Part shown: in pieces, positions 44,411 to 52,681 of the stretch
How the letters are laid out: every line of letters begins with the position of its first letter
Numbering within the stretch: position 1 is the stretch's first letter
Assembly (NCBI GenBank): GCA_963764465.1
Contig: CAVXSO010000001.1
Span: forward strand, 186,001-250,000
Reading direction: 5' to 3'
Origin: JAJXXT01 sp963764465
GTDB taxonomy: Bacteria; Pseudomonadota; Alphaproteobacteria; Acetobacterales; Acetobacteraceae
Length of the DNA: 64,000 bases
Position numbers and translations under genes: made by a program
The notes under the pieces: model-generated
The model's input: the letters and a program-made list of their open reading frames with translations, nothing else
What the model was told of the DNA's origin: nothing
Databases searched by the model: none

Positions 44411-46171
44411 TCAGGCGAGCTCCGTCGCCACCTGGCGCGCCAGCAGTTCGCGGGCCTGCTCGGCCGGCAGCGGGCGGGAGATGAGATAGCCCTGCGCCTC
44501 GTCGCAGCCCTCGGCGCGCATGCGCTCGAGCTGCTCTTCCGTCTCCACTCCCTCCGCGGTCACCGCGATGCCGAGGCTGCGGCCGAGCCCGAGAATGGCG
44601 TTCACAATGGCAGCACAATCGCGGTTGGCGGGAAAACCGCTGACGAAGCTGCGGTCGATCTTGATCCGGTCGAAGGCGAAATTGCGCAAATACCCGAGCG
44701 ACGAGTAGCCCGTACCGAAATCGTCCATGGACAATCGTACGCCGAGCGACTTCAGCCGCTGCATGGTGGCGAGCGTGGCCGGTCCATCGGACAGCAGCAC
44801 CCCCTCGGTTATTTCGAGTTCGAGACGATGCGGCGGCAGGCTCGAGCCGCGCAGCGCCTCCTGCACCGTGGTGACGATGGCTGGATTGCGCACCTGCACC
44901 GGCGAGAGATTCACCGCGACCGTCGGCTCGCCCGGCCAGGCCGCGACGGTACGGCACGCCGAATCGAGCACCCACGCCCCCAGCTTCTCGATCAGCCCCG
45001 TCTGCTCCGCGAGTGGAATGAAGTCGGCGGGCGAGACCAGCCCGCGCTCTGGATGGCGCCAGCGTGCCAGCGCCTCGAACCCCACGATCTCGTTGGTCAG
45101 GAGGCCGAGGAAGGGCTGGTAGTGGATGTCGAACTCGCCATTCTCGAGCGCGTGGCGCAGATCCATCTCAAGCGCCTGGCGCCGGCGCTGCATCGCATCC
45201 ATCTCCGGCTCATAGAAGCGCAGGCGCCCGCCGCCCTCGCTCTTCGCGCGAAACAGCGCGAGGTCCGCGCGCGGCATGCATGCTCCGACGGTATCCGGCG
45301 TCGCCGCCAGCGCGATGCCCACGCTCGCGCGCAGCAGCAGCCGCCTTCCCGCCACCTCGAACGGTGCGTCGAACGCCGCGAGCAGCGTGGAGGCGGCCTC
45401 GCGCGCGTCCTGTGGCTGCGTGCCGCCAGTCTGCAACAGGACGAAACGATCGGCGCCGAGGCGGGCGAGCAACGGCGATTCTCCCGCGGCACGGGCGAGC
45501 CGCTGCGCCACCAGCCGCAGCAGGGCCTGCACCGCGTCCTTGCCTTCTGGGCCGAGACCGAGGGACTGGCTCACGGACTTGAACCGGTCGATATCGAGCG
45601 TCAGCACGGCGACAGGCATTTCCGCCCCGCTTCGCGCCAGCGCATCCAGCCTGGTCGCGAGCAGGGCGTGGCTCGCCAGCCCCGTCGCCGGGTCGTGCCA
45701 GGCGAGCTGACGCGCCTCCTGCTCGCGGCGGCGGCGCTCCGTCACGTCCTCGTGCGTCGCGATCCAGCCTCCATCCTGCGTCGGCTGATGCACGATCGCC
45801 ACCATTCGCCCGTCGCGCAGCTCCACCACGCTGTCCACGCGGTGCGTCGTGTGTGCCACGCGACGCCGCCAGGCGACATAGTCGCGCGCGGCCATCGCGG
45901 GCACCGTGTTCGCCTCCTCGCGCAGCGCCACGACCTCGGCGAGCGTCATGCCGGGGCGGACCCGCTCCGGCTCCAGCCGATAGATATCGGCGTAGGCGCG
46001 GTTGCTGAACGCCAGGCAGCTATCGCCATTGAAGGCGCAGAGGCCGAGCCGCAGCGCGTCCAGCGCGCCGGCGAAGTCCGGGTCGCGTCCCTCGGCTCCG
46101 GCTGTGGTCGGCGTGGCAACAGGGATCGGCTTGGCTGCTTGCACGGGGTGGTCCTTCGACACCACCCGCAC
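44411..46171 (-). CDS. PAS-GGDEF-EAL protein (probable c-di-GMP phosphodiesterase)
   Basis: This 586-residue cytosolic protein has an N-terminal PAS-like domain (GLCAFNGDSCLAFSNRAYADIY...WIATHEDVTERRR), a GGDEF domain whose active loop is degenerate (LARLGADRFVLL instead of GGDEF), and an EAL domain with an intact motif (FEALARW), NLSPVQ, LEITEGVL, SMDDFGTGYSSL, DRIKIDRSFV and TAEGVET. It should therefore hydrolyse c-di-GMP, with the GGDEF domain at most sensing GTP. No membrane helices. Translation likely begins at GTG 46171. Confidence 0.92.
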   Translation of the reverse strand: MRVVSKDHPVQAAKPIPVATPTTAGAEGRDPDFAGALDALRLGLCAFNGDSCLAFSNRAYADIYRLEPERVRPGMTLAEVVALREEANTVPAMAARDYVAWRRRVAHTTHRVDSVVELRDGRMVAIVHQPTQDGGWIATHEDVTERRRREQEARQLAWHDPATGLASHALLATRLDALARSGAEMPVAVLTLDIDRFKSVSQSLGLGPEGKDAVQALLRLVAQRLARAAGESPLLARLGADRFVLLQTGGTQPQDAREAASTLLAAFDAPFEVAGRRLLLRASVGIALAATPDTVGACMPRADLALFRAKSEGGGRLRFYEPEMDAMQRRRQALEMDLRHALENGEFDIHYQPFLGLLTNEIVGFEALARWRHPERGLVSPADFIPLAEQTGLIEKLGAWVLDSACRTVAAWPGEPTVAVNLSPVQVRNPAIVTTVQEALRGSSLPPHRLELEITEGVLLSDGPATLATMQRLKSLGVRLSMDDFGTGYSSLGYLRNFAFDRIKIDRSFVSGFPANRDCAAIVNAILGLGRSLGIAVTAEGVETEEQLERMRAEGCDEAQGYLISRPLPAEQARELLARQVATELA

Positions 46172-46243
46172 CTAAGCGGTGAAGATGAAGACAACGTGAA
46201 ACGACTTGCGTCGCGGTGCGCTCCCCGATCCTGTGCCGAAGGC

Positions 46244-46273
46244 AAAAAAATGCGCCGGGCTCATGCCCGGCGC
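46244..46273 (-). terminator. Intrinsic terminator downstream of the HtrA-type gene
   Basis: Perfect 9-bp stem GCGCCGGGC/GCCCGGCGC with a 4-nt loop (46252-46273), followed leftward by seven T. It terminates transcripts from the protease gene before the EAL gene. Confidence 0.92.
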
Positions 46274-46304
46274 GGATTGGCAAGCTCCAGGTTGTCGCGA
46301 GGCG

Positions 46305-46332
46305 CCCCACGCCGCCACACGGCGGCGTGGGG
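46305..46332 (-). other. 12-bp perfect hairpin just after the HtrA-type stop
   Basis: CCCCACGCCGCC and GGCGGCGTGGGG flank ACAC. It begins 8 bp after the stop codon at 46340, without a T-run. Together with the terminator 30 bp further it makes a double-hairpin 3' end, probably protecting the mRNA from 3' exonucleases. Confidence 0.7.
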
Positions 46333-46339
46333 GCAATCC

Positions 46340-47782
46340 TCACGGCGTTTGCAGTTCGTCCTGGTACAGCGGCACCGCCGCCCAGTGCGTCCGGGTGCCA
46401 CGCTGCACACGCACGGCGGCGTACTCCTCCTTCGCGGCCCGCGCGGCGGCGAAGGCCTTTTCGACGTCAGCGGGCTCGCGCAGCACCGTGTTGTCGACCT
46501 GCAGCAGGATGTCGTTGGGCTTGCCGCCGAGGCTATCCGCCACGCCGCCGGAATAGACGCCGGCCACGAACACGCCCTGCTGATCCGGCGCCATCGACAG
46601 CGCCGCGCGCACATCCGGCGTGATGGCGGCGAGCTTGATGCCGAGGTCGACGGGCTTCCTCGCAGCCCCCGCTTGCTGCGCGGCTGGTTCCGGCGCCACG
46701 TAGACAACGGGTGTCGGCCAGTCGGCGATGGTCAGCATCACGCTGGTCTTGGCCCGGTCGCGCCACACGCCGAGCGTCGCCTTGTCGCCGGTCGGGCGCG
46801 AGGCGAAGGCGCGCATAAGCAGCTGCGGATCCGTGATGGTGATGGGCTCCTTGAAGGTACTGTCACTGAAGCTGGTCACGATGTCGCCCGGGCGCAGCCC
46901 CGCGGTGGCCGCTGGCCCACCGCTGTCGACGCTGAGCACCATGGCACCCTCGATGCTCCTGTAGCCGAACGCGCCGGCGATCTGCCCGTTCAGCGCCTGC
47001 GTCTGCAGTCCGGCCCAGCCGACATGCACCTTGCGGTTCTTGAGCAGCTGCTCGAGCACGAAGCGCACATCGCCCGCCGGCATCGCGAAGCCCAGCCCGA
47101 CCGAGCCGGAATTCGAGGTGGGCACATAGATCGCCGTGTTCATGCCGATGAGGTCGCCTTGCATGTCGACCATCGCGCCCCCGGAATTACCGTGGTTGAT
47201 CGCCGCATCGGTCTGGAAGAAGTGGTCGAACACCGATGACTCGATGTTGCGGTTGGTCGCGCTGATCACGCCGACGCTTACCGACTCGCCGATCCCCAGC
47301 GGATTGCCGATGACGATTGCCGTATCACCCACCTTGACCTTGTTGCTGTCGCCCCAGGTGATCGCCGGCAGCGGCTTTGGATAATTGATCTTGATCAGCG
47401 CCATGTCGCCGACGTCGAGTTCGCCGATCAGCCGCGCCGGCCACTGCGTGCCGTCGTGCAGCGTCACCGACAGGCGCTCGGCGCCGATCACCACGTGCTT
47501 GTTGGTCGCGATGTAGCCGGTCGGATCGATGATGTAGCCCGAGCCGAAGCTGGGCTCGCCCTCGGGCGGGATCGGCAGGCCGTCCTGCACTTCGCCCGGC
47601 AGGGCATGGCCCGCGGAGACGTTGGTGATGTTGACCACCATCGGCAGGGTCTTGGCCAGCATGGCGGACAGGGAGCCCGTCACCTCAGGAGACCCGGCCC
47701 GGGCCGCGCCCCCCATGCCCAGGGTGAGGAGACCGGCCGCGACCAGGGCCACCGGCGAGGAAATCAGACGTGATGACGCCAT
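46340..47782 (-). CDS. HtrA/DegP-family periplasmic serine protease
   Basis: This 480-residue exported protease has a signal peptide (about residues 1-29), a trypsin-like domain with H96 (TNKHVV), D126 (DVGDMALIKI) and S200 (INHGNSGGAMV), then two PDZ domains (about 255-350 and 370-465; RPGDIVTSF and KPNDILLQV). The enzyme degrades or refolds damaged envelope proteins. A 200-bp divergent gap separates it from pqiB. GNSGG is the standard DegP active site. Downstream lie two strong hairpins. Confidence 0.93.
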   Translation of the reverse strand: MASSRLISSPVALVAAGLLTLGMGGAARAGSPEVTGSLSAMLAKTLPMVVNITNVSAGHALPGEVQDGLPIPPEGEPSFGSGYIIDPTGYIATNKHVVIGAERLSVTLHDGTQWPARLIGELDVGDMALIKINYPKPLPAITWGDSNKVKVGDTAIVIGNPLGIGESVSVGVISATNRNIESSVFDHFFQTDAAINHGNSGGAMVDMQGDLIGMNTAIYVPTSNSGSVGLGFAMPAGDVRFVLEQLLKNRKVHVGWAGLQTQALNGQIAGAFGYRSIEGAMVLSVDSGGPAATAGLRPGDIVTSFSDSTFKEPITITDPQLLMRAFASRPTGDKATLGVWRDRAKTSVMLTIADWPTPVVYVAPEPAAQQAGAARKPVDLGIKLAAITPDVRAALSMAPDQQGVFVAGVYSGGVADSLGGKPNDILLQVDNTVLREPADVEKAFAAARAAKEEYAAVRVQRGTRTHWAAVPLYQDELQTP

Positions 47783-47985
47783 TAGAATACTTCTCCCCTC
47801 GGAATCATGGATAAAGCGACGCTCTTAGCAATTTTGCCCGAAGTCAAGCAGCACGGCGCCGTGAAACTTCGCTTGCGGCCCAGGTCGCGGGCAAATAAAC
47901 GGGTCTTCAGTATGATGCGAGATTGCCGGGCGGCCGGCGTGATCGTCGCGACGCACGCAACGCGGGTCGGAGGGATCGAGGCGGA

Positions 47986-49686
47986 ATGAGCGACCGGACG
48001 ACCGGACCTGGCGATGGGCAGCGCGCGATCGTTGAGACGAAGCGGCGCCCCTTCGCGATCTGGCTCGTGCCGATCGCCGCCGTGCTCGTCGGCATCTGGC
48101 TGATCTACGATACCTATTCGAAGCGCGGCCCGCTCATCACCATCAACTTCGAGAGCGGCGAGGGCCTCACCGCCGGCCAGTCGGAAATCAAGTTCAAGGA
48201 CGTCAACATGGGCCAGGTCCAGCGCGTGGATCTTAGCCCGAACCTCACGCATGTGGTTGTGACGGCGCGGATGACCCCGGAGGCGGGGCGGCTGCTGACG
48301 GACAAGGCGCAGTTCTGGGTGGTCAGGCCTCGGCTGTTCGCGGGTCAGGTGTCGGGCTTCGAAACCGTCCTGTCCGGCTCCTACATCGCCATGCTGCCCT
48401 CGGCGCAGCCCGGCACGCCGGAGAAACATTTCACCGGCCTCGAGAATCCGCCGGTGCTGCAGACCGCGGTGCCGGGGCGCACCTTCGATCTGCACGCCGA
48501 GCGCCTCGGCTCCATCGGCCCCGGCTCGCCGGTCTATTACCGCGGGCTGCAGGCCGGCGAGGTGCTCGGCTGGGACATGCAGGACATGGCCCAGAGTGTG
48601 ACGATTCACATCTTCGTGCGGGCGCCGTTCGACCAGTACGTCCATCCGGAGTCCCGCTTCTGGAATGCCTCCGGCGTCTCGCTGGAGTTCGGCGGCTCCG
48701 GCGCCCACCTCCGGATCGAATCGCTGCGCGCCCTGCTGCTCGGCGGCGTCTCCTTCGACACGCCCCACGCCGCCGGCAAGGAGCCGGAGGCGGAGACGGG
48801 CCGGACCTTCCCGCTCTATGCCGACGCGCAGGCGGCCGCCAACGCCGCCTTCACCCGGCGCGTCGACGCCATCGCCTATTTCCCGAGCGGCATCGGCGGT
48901 CTCGCCCCCGGCTCGCCGGTCACCCTTCTTGGCCTGCGTATCGGCGAGGTAACGAGCGTCGGCCTGCGCTACGATCCCAAGACAGACACAATCCAGGCAC
49001 CGGTGACCTTCACCATCGAACCGGAGCGCATTGGTGATATTGGCTTCATCCAAAGTCGCGGGCCGCTCGAGAACACGCAGCGCCTGGTCGCCCTCGGCTA
49101 CCGCGCCCAGATCGAGACGGCCAACTTCGTCACCGGCGAGAAGGAGATCACCTTCCAGAAAACCGCCGACGCCACCCCGGCGACAGCCACGATGGACGGC
49201 CGTTACGTTCGCGTTCCGACCTCGAGCGGCCAGTTCGGCCAGATCATCGACGCCGCGAACGCGCTGCTGGCCAAGGTGAGCGCGCTGCCGTTCGACACGA
49301 TCGGCCAGGACCTGACGAAGACGCTCGGCAACATCGCCGCCCTCAGCGGCAATCCCGCCCTTGGCTCCGCGCTGACCAACATCGATACGGCCACGAAATC
49401 CGCGAGCGAGGCGCTCGCCTCTCTCAACAGCGGATCGCGGCAGATGATCAAGCAGCTGCCAGCCATCGCAACAAACATCGACACGGCGGTCGTCGGCGCC
49501 ACGCAGCTCATGGCGCAGGTCGACCAAGTCTATGGCAGCGGTTCACAGTTCAATCGCAGCGTGCAGCGCCTCCTCGTGCAGCTCAACGACGCGGTGCAGT
49601 CGCTGCGCGTGCTGGCCGATACGCTGGCGCGCCACCCCGAGGCCATCATTCGCGGCCGTCCTGACCAGCCTGCGGTGACAAAATGA
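47986..49686 (+). CDS. pqiB: Intermembrane transport protein PqiB (three MCE domains)
   Basis: This 566-residue inner-membrane protein has a single N-terminal helix (FAIWLVPIAAVLVGIWLIY) and three MCE/MlaD domains (starting near residues 45, 160 and 285; ITINFESGEGLTAGQSEIKFK, FDLHAERLGSIGPGSPVYYRG, IAYFPSGIGGLAPGSPVTLLG). A C-terminal helical tail (ATNIDTAVVGATQLMAQVDQVYG) follows. PqiB hexamers form a syringe-like channel for lipids across the periplasm. It overlaps pqiC by ATGA. In many bacteria pqiA comes first; here it comes last. Confidence 0.93.
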   Translation: MSDRTTGPGDGQRAIVETKRRPFAIWLVPIAAVLVGIWLIYDTYSKRGPLITINFESGEGLTAGQSEIKFKDVNMGQVQRVDLSPNLTHVVVTARMTPEAGRLLTDKAQFWVVRPRLFAGQVSGFETVLSGSYIAMLPSAQPGTPEKHFTGLENPPVLQTAVPGRTFDLHAERLGSIGPGSPVYYRGLQAGEVLGWDMQDMAQSVTIHIFVRAPFDQYVHPESRFWNASGVSLEFGGSGAHLRIESLRALLLGGVSFDTPHAAGKEPEAETGRTFPLYADAQAAANAAFTRRVDAIAYFPSGIGGLAPGSPVTLLGLRIGEVTSVGLRYDPKTDTIQAPVTFTIEPERIGDIGFIQSRGPLENTQRLVALGYRAQIETANFVTGEKEITFQKTADATPATATMDGRYVRVPTSSGQFGQIIDAANALLAKVSALPFDTIGQDLTKTLGNIAALSGNPALGSALTNIDTATKSASEALASLNSGSRQMIKQLPAIATNIDTAVVGATQLMAQVDQVYGSGSQFNRSVQRLLVQLNDAVQSLRVLADTLARHPEAIIRGRPDQPAVTK

Positions 49687-50264
49687 CGAAGTTGCTCCGC
49701 CGTTCCCTGCTCGCCGGCGCGCCGGCGCTGCTGCTGGCCGCCTGCCAGGGCTCGCCCAATCCAACACTGTACACGCTGGCACCGGTTTTGGGCACGGCCC
49801 GCCCCGGCGGGCCGGCGGTGGTTGTCCTGCGCGAGATCAGCGTGGCGCGCTATCTCGAGCGCCCGAACATCGTCCGCTCGACCGATGGCTACCAGCTCGA
49901 GATGATGAACAACGACTGGTGGGGCGAGCCGATCGGGGCCATGATCACCCGCACCGTGGTGGAGGAGCTGGCGCAGCGGCTCACGGGCAGCACGGTGCTG
50001 GCTCAAACCGGTGCGGTCGGCCTCACGCCGGATGCCTCGGTCGAGCTCGACATCCTTCGTTTCGACATGGACGCGCAGGGCGCCGTGGTGCTGCGCGCCC
50101 AGGCGGCGGTGACCCGCGCGAGCGCACGCGGCCACGGATTAGCCCGTGTCTTCGTGCTGCACGTGACGCCGAAGGATGGCACGGTCGTGGCACAGGTCGC
50201 CGCCATGAGCACGGCCCTCGGCCAGCTCGCGGATGGCCTCGCGACCATGCTCACCAGTGCCTGA
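49683..50264 (+). CDS. pqiC: PqiC-like outer-membrane lipoprotein
   Basis: This 193-residue lipoprotein of the ABC-type transport auxiliary family has lipobox LLLAACQGS and the motif PTLYTLAPV, then ISVARYLERPNIVRSTDGYQLEMMNNDWWGEPIGAMITR, which is diagnostic for PqiC. It anchors the PqiB channel at the outer membrane. It overlaps pqiB by four bases and pqiA by about eight, making one operon. Confidence 0.92.
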   Translation: MTKLLRRSLLAGAPALLLAACQGSPNPTLYTLAPVLGTARPGGPAVVVLREISVARYLERPNIVRSTDGYQLEMMNNDWWGEPIGAMITRTVVEELAQRLTGSTVLAQTGAVGLTPDASVELDILRFDMDAQGAVVLRAQAAVTRASARGHGLARVFVLHVTPKDGTVVAQVAAMSTALGQLADGLATMLTSA

Positions 50265-51588
50265 ACCCCCCGCCTTGGCCGCGGACGCGCCGCTTGCGGA
50301 CGCGACGCCGGCGGATGGGGCGCTGCACGAATGCCCGGATTGCGGCCGCTTCCAGCACGTCCCGCGCATTGGCCCGCGCCAGGTCGCGCGCTGCCGCCGC
50401 TGCGGCGCCGTCCTGCGTCGGGGCACTGCGGACCCGCTGCGCCCGGCCACGGCCCTGCTCTTTGCCTGCCTGGCGCTCATGCTCATCACCACCTTCGATA
50501 CGATGATGACGGTCTCGACCGCGGGCATGTTCCACGACGCGGATCTGCTGAGCGGCCCGATCGAACTCTACGACCGCGGCCTCTGGCCGCTCACGCTCGC
50601 GGTCGCCTTCACCACGCTCATTGCACCCTTCGCCTATCTCCTTGGCACGCTCTACGTGGTGCTGATGCTGCAGACGGCGCGCCCGCCCCGGCATCTGGCC
50701 CATGTATTCAAGGCGACGCGTGCGCTCGAGCCCTGGTCGATGATCGACATCTTTCTCCTCGGCTCCTTCGTTGCCTACACGAAGCTGCAGGACCTGGTGA
50801 AGATCGAGGTTGGCCCCGCGCTGCTGACGCTGGTCGCACTCGCCTTTCTCCTCGCCTGGCTCAAGGTGGTGCTCTACCCAGGCGCGATCTGGGACGCGAT
50901 CGACGAGCGCGGCGCGACACCGCGTCCGCCGCCGGAGGCATCGCCGGCCGCCATGCTCGCGAGTTGCCATGCCTGCGGCCTGGTGCAGCCCCTGGCGACC
51001 GGAGGGCACGCGCATTGCCGTCGCTGCGACGCGCCGCTGCACCATCGCAAGCCCGCGAGCATATCGCGCACATGGGCTCTCTGCTTCGCGGCGGCGATCC
51101 TCTATCTGCCTGCCAACATCTATCCCGTGCTGTCCGTGGTGAGCAACGGCTCAGGCGCGCCGAGCACGATCCTCGGCGGCGTGGAGGAGTTGATCGCGGC
51201 ACGCATGTGGCCGCTCGCGATCCTGGTCTTCACCGCGAGCATTGCCTTCCCGATGATCAAGCTCCTGGGGCTGAGCACCATGCTGGTCTGCACCCAGCTT
51301 GGCCGCACCTGGTGGCTGCGCGAGCGCACGGTGCTTTACCGGATCGTGCTCCTCGTCGGGCGCTGGTCGATGGTCGACATCTTCATGGAATCGCTGCTCG
51401 GGGCGCTCGTGAAGTTCGGCACCCTGGCGACGATCGAGCCGGGCGGCGGCGCGCTCGCGTTCTGCGCGGTGGTGATCCTGACGATGATCGGGGCGGAAAT
51501 GTTCGACCCGCGGCTGATGTGGGACGTGGCGGAAGCGCGCGCGCCATCCGAGGTCGGCGTCGTCGCGATGGCAAGCGCCGCAAGGTAG
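50257..51588 (+). CDS. pqiA: PqiA-family membrane protein
   Basis: This protein of about 443 residues has two homologous halves. Each starts with a zinc-ribbon (CPDCG...CRRCG and CHACG...CRRCD) and is followed by four helices; LYVVLMLQTARPP and RWSMVDIFMESLLGALVKFG are typical. It is the inner-membrane partner of PqiB. GTG 50257 overlaps the pqiC stop; an ATG at 50233 is the alternative. The gene follows pqiB and pqiC instead of preceding them. The C-tail is short. Confidence 0.92.
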   Translation: MPEPPALAADAPLADATPADGALHECPDCGRFQHVPRIGPRQVARCRRCGAVLRRGTADPLRPATALLFACLALMLITTFDTMMTVSTAGMFHDADLLSGPIELYDRGLWPLTLAVAFTTLIAPFAYLLGTLYVVLMLQTARPPRHLAHVFKATRALEPWSMIDIFLLGSFVAYTKLQDLVKIEVGPALLTLVALAFLLAWLKVVLYPGAIWDAIDERGATPRPPPEASPAAMLASCHACGLVQPLATGGHAHCRRCDAPLHHRKPASISRTWALCFAAAILYLPANIYPVLSVVSNGSGAPSTILGGVEELIAARMWPLAILVFTASIAFPMIKLLGLSTMLVCTQLGRTWWLRERTVLYRIVLLVGRWSMVDIFMESLLGALVKFGTLATIEPGGGALAFCAVVILTMIGAEMFDPRLMWDVAEARAPSEVGVVAMASAAR

Positions 51589-51669
51589 CGCAAATTTCCA
51601 ACGTGTGTCCCGCCCGGGGCTTGCTGTTGGCGCGTCGACGGCGCAGAGTTTTCTGAAGATTGGCTAACA

Positions 51670-51699
51670 TTGACATTACCGAGCGGTCATAACTATCTG
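51670..51699 (+). promoter_or_regulatory. Sigma-70 promoter of DUF3313 lipoprotein gene
   Basis: A consensus TTGACA (51670-51675) and TATCTG (51694-51699), 18 bp apart. Transcription would begin near 51706, leaving a leader of about 55 nt before the start codon with GGAGGAG. Confidence 0.65.
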
Positions 51700-51762
51700 A
51701 TTCCCGGCAAATGCCTCTCGGTACGGCGATCAGTCAAAACAACATACGGAGGAGTTCCGGTG

Positions 51763-52461
51763 ATGAAATCGGCAGGTGCGGCAATGATGCTAGCCGCGAT
51801 GGTCACGCTCGGTGGCTGTACAATCACTCAGCAGGCACCGAAGGATACAATCGTCAAGTCGGGCTTCCTGACCGACTATGGACAGCTTCAGCCGACGAAG
51901 GGTGGGGACTACGCCGCCTATTTGTATCTCGACAAGACGGCGCCGTGGGCCTCATACACCAAAGTCTACGTGAAGCCGGTCGAGTTCTGGGCCAGCCCCG
52001 ACAGCAAGGTGCCGAACGATGTCGCAAGCCAGCTGACGAACTACGCCTATCAGCAGTTGGTTGACCAGCTCCAGGCCAAGGGCTTCACCATGGCGACGGG
52101 CCCCGGGCCGGGCACGATGGTGATGCGCGCGGCGCTCACCGACGCAACCTCCGCCACGCCGGGGCTGCGCACGGTGTCCGTTGTCGTGCCGCAGGCGATC
52201 ATCCTGGGGAGCGTGGTCGGCGCGGTCAGGGGGGAGCCGAGCTTCTCGGGCTCGGCGCAGACCGAGGGCGAGATCCTTGACGGTACGACCGGCAAGCGGA
52301 TCGCCGCCTGGGTCGACCGGCGCGTGGGCGGCAACTCCATCGAGAACGCGAATGTCTGGAAATGGGGTGACGCGGAGAACGCCATCAAGGCATGGGCCGT
52401 GCGCGGCGCCACCCGGCTTTGGGACCTGCACGAGGGGCAGGATCCGTTCCCGGCGTCGTGA
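51763..52461 (+). CDS. DUF3313 family lipoprotein
   Basis: This 232-residue protein has a lipobox (MVTLGGC) and a body with the DUF3313 marks SGFLTDYGQLQP, YTKVYVKPVEFW and IENANVWKWGDAENAIKAWA. Members are envelope lipoproteins of unknown function. ATG 51763 (or GTG 51760) lies just after GGAGGAG; the frame upstream is open only by chance. It stands alone between pqiA and a convergent sulfatase, with its own promoter and a strong 13-bp hairpin after the stop. Confidence 0.85.
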   Translation: MKSAGAAMMLAAMVTLGGCTITQQAPKDTIVKSGFLTDYGQLQPTKGGDYAAYLYLDKTAPWASYTKVYVKPVEFWASPDSKVPNDVASQLTNYAYQQLVDQLQAKGFTMATGPGPGTMVMRAALTDATSATPGLRTVSVVVPQAIILGSVVGAVRGEPSFSGSAQTEGEILDGTTGKRIAAWVDRRVGGNSIENANVWKWGDAENAIKAWAVRGATRLWDLHEGQDPFPAS

Positions 52462-52467
52462 GGTTCT

Positions 52468-52501
52468 GGCGTGACCCGGCTCGTGGGGGCCGGGTCACGC
52501 C
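52468..52501 (+). terminator. 13-bp hairpin after DUF3313 gene
   Basis: GGCGTGACCCGGC and its perfect reverse complement GCCGGGTCACGCC with an 8-nt loop begin 7 bp after the stop codon. No T-run follows, so termination may need Rho or the stem may simply stabilise the mRNA. Confidence 0.6.
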
Positions 52502-52593
52502 GTTCACGGCATCGACGCTTCCAGCATGGGCGGGCGCCGTCTGACGTGCCTTCTCATGGGCTATACCGGCCAGTCGTTTAGATCGAATCACAC

Positions 52594-52613
52594 GGCCGGG
52601 CATACGCCCGGCC
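52594..52613. terminator. 8-bp hairpin between convergent genes
   Basis: GGCCGGGC, loop ATAC, GCCCGGCC. It sits 70 bp beyond the sulfatase stop in the convergent gap, and could act in either direction. No T-run is present. Confidence 0.4.
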
Positions 52614-52681
52614 GCCATCGCAAATCCCCCTCCGCAAAGCCTGGAGCGGGCGCTCGGTGAGCGGCAGGGACCGAACAGCTC

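Noticed and set aside
44321..47239. 972-codon plus-strand frame opposite the EAL and HtrA-type genes
   Set aside because: His/Arg/Gln-rich composition typical of antisense shadows, with clear real genes on the other strand.
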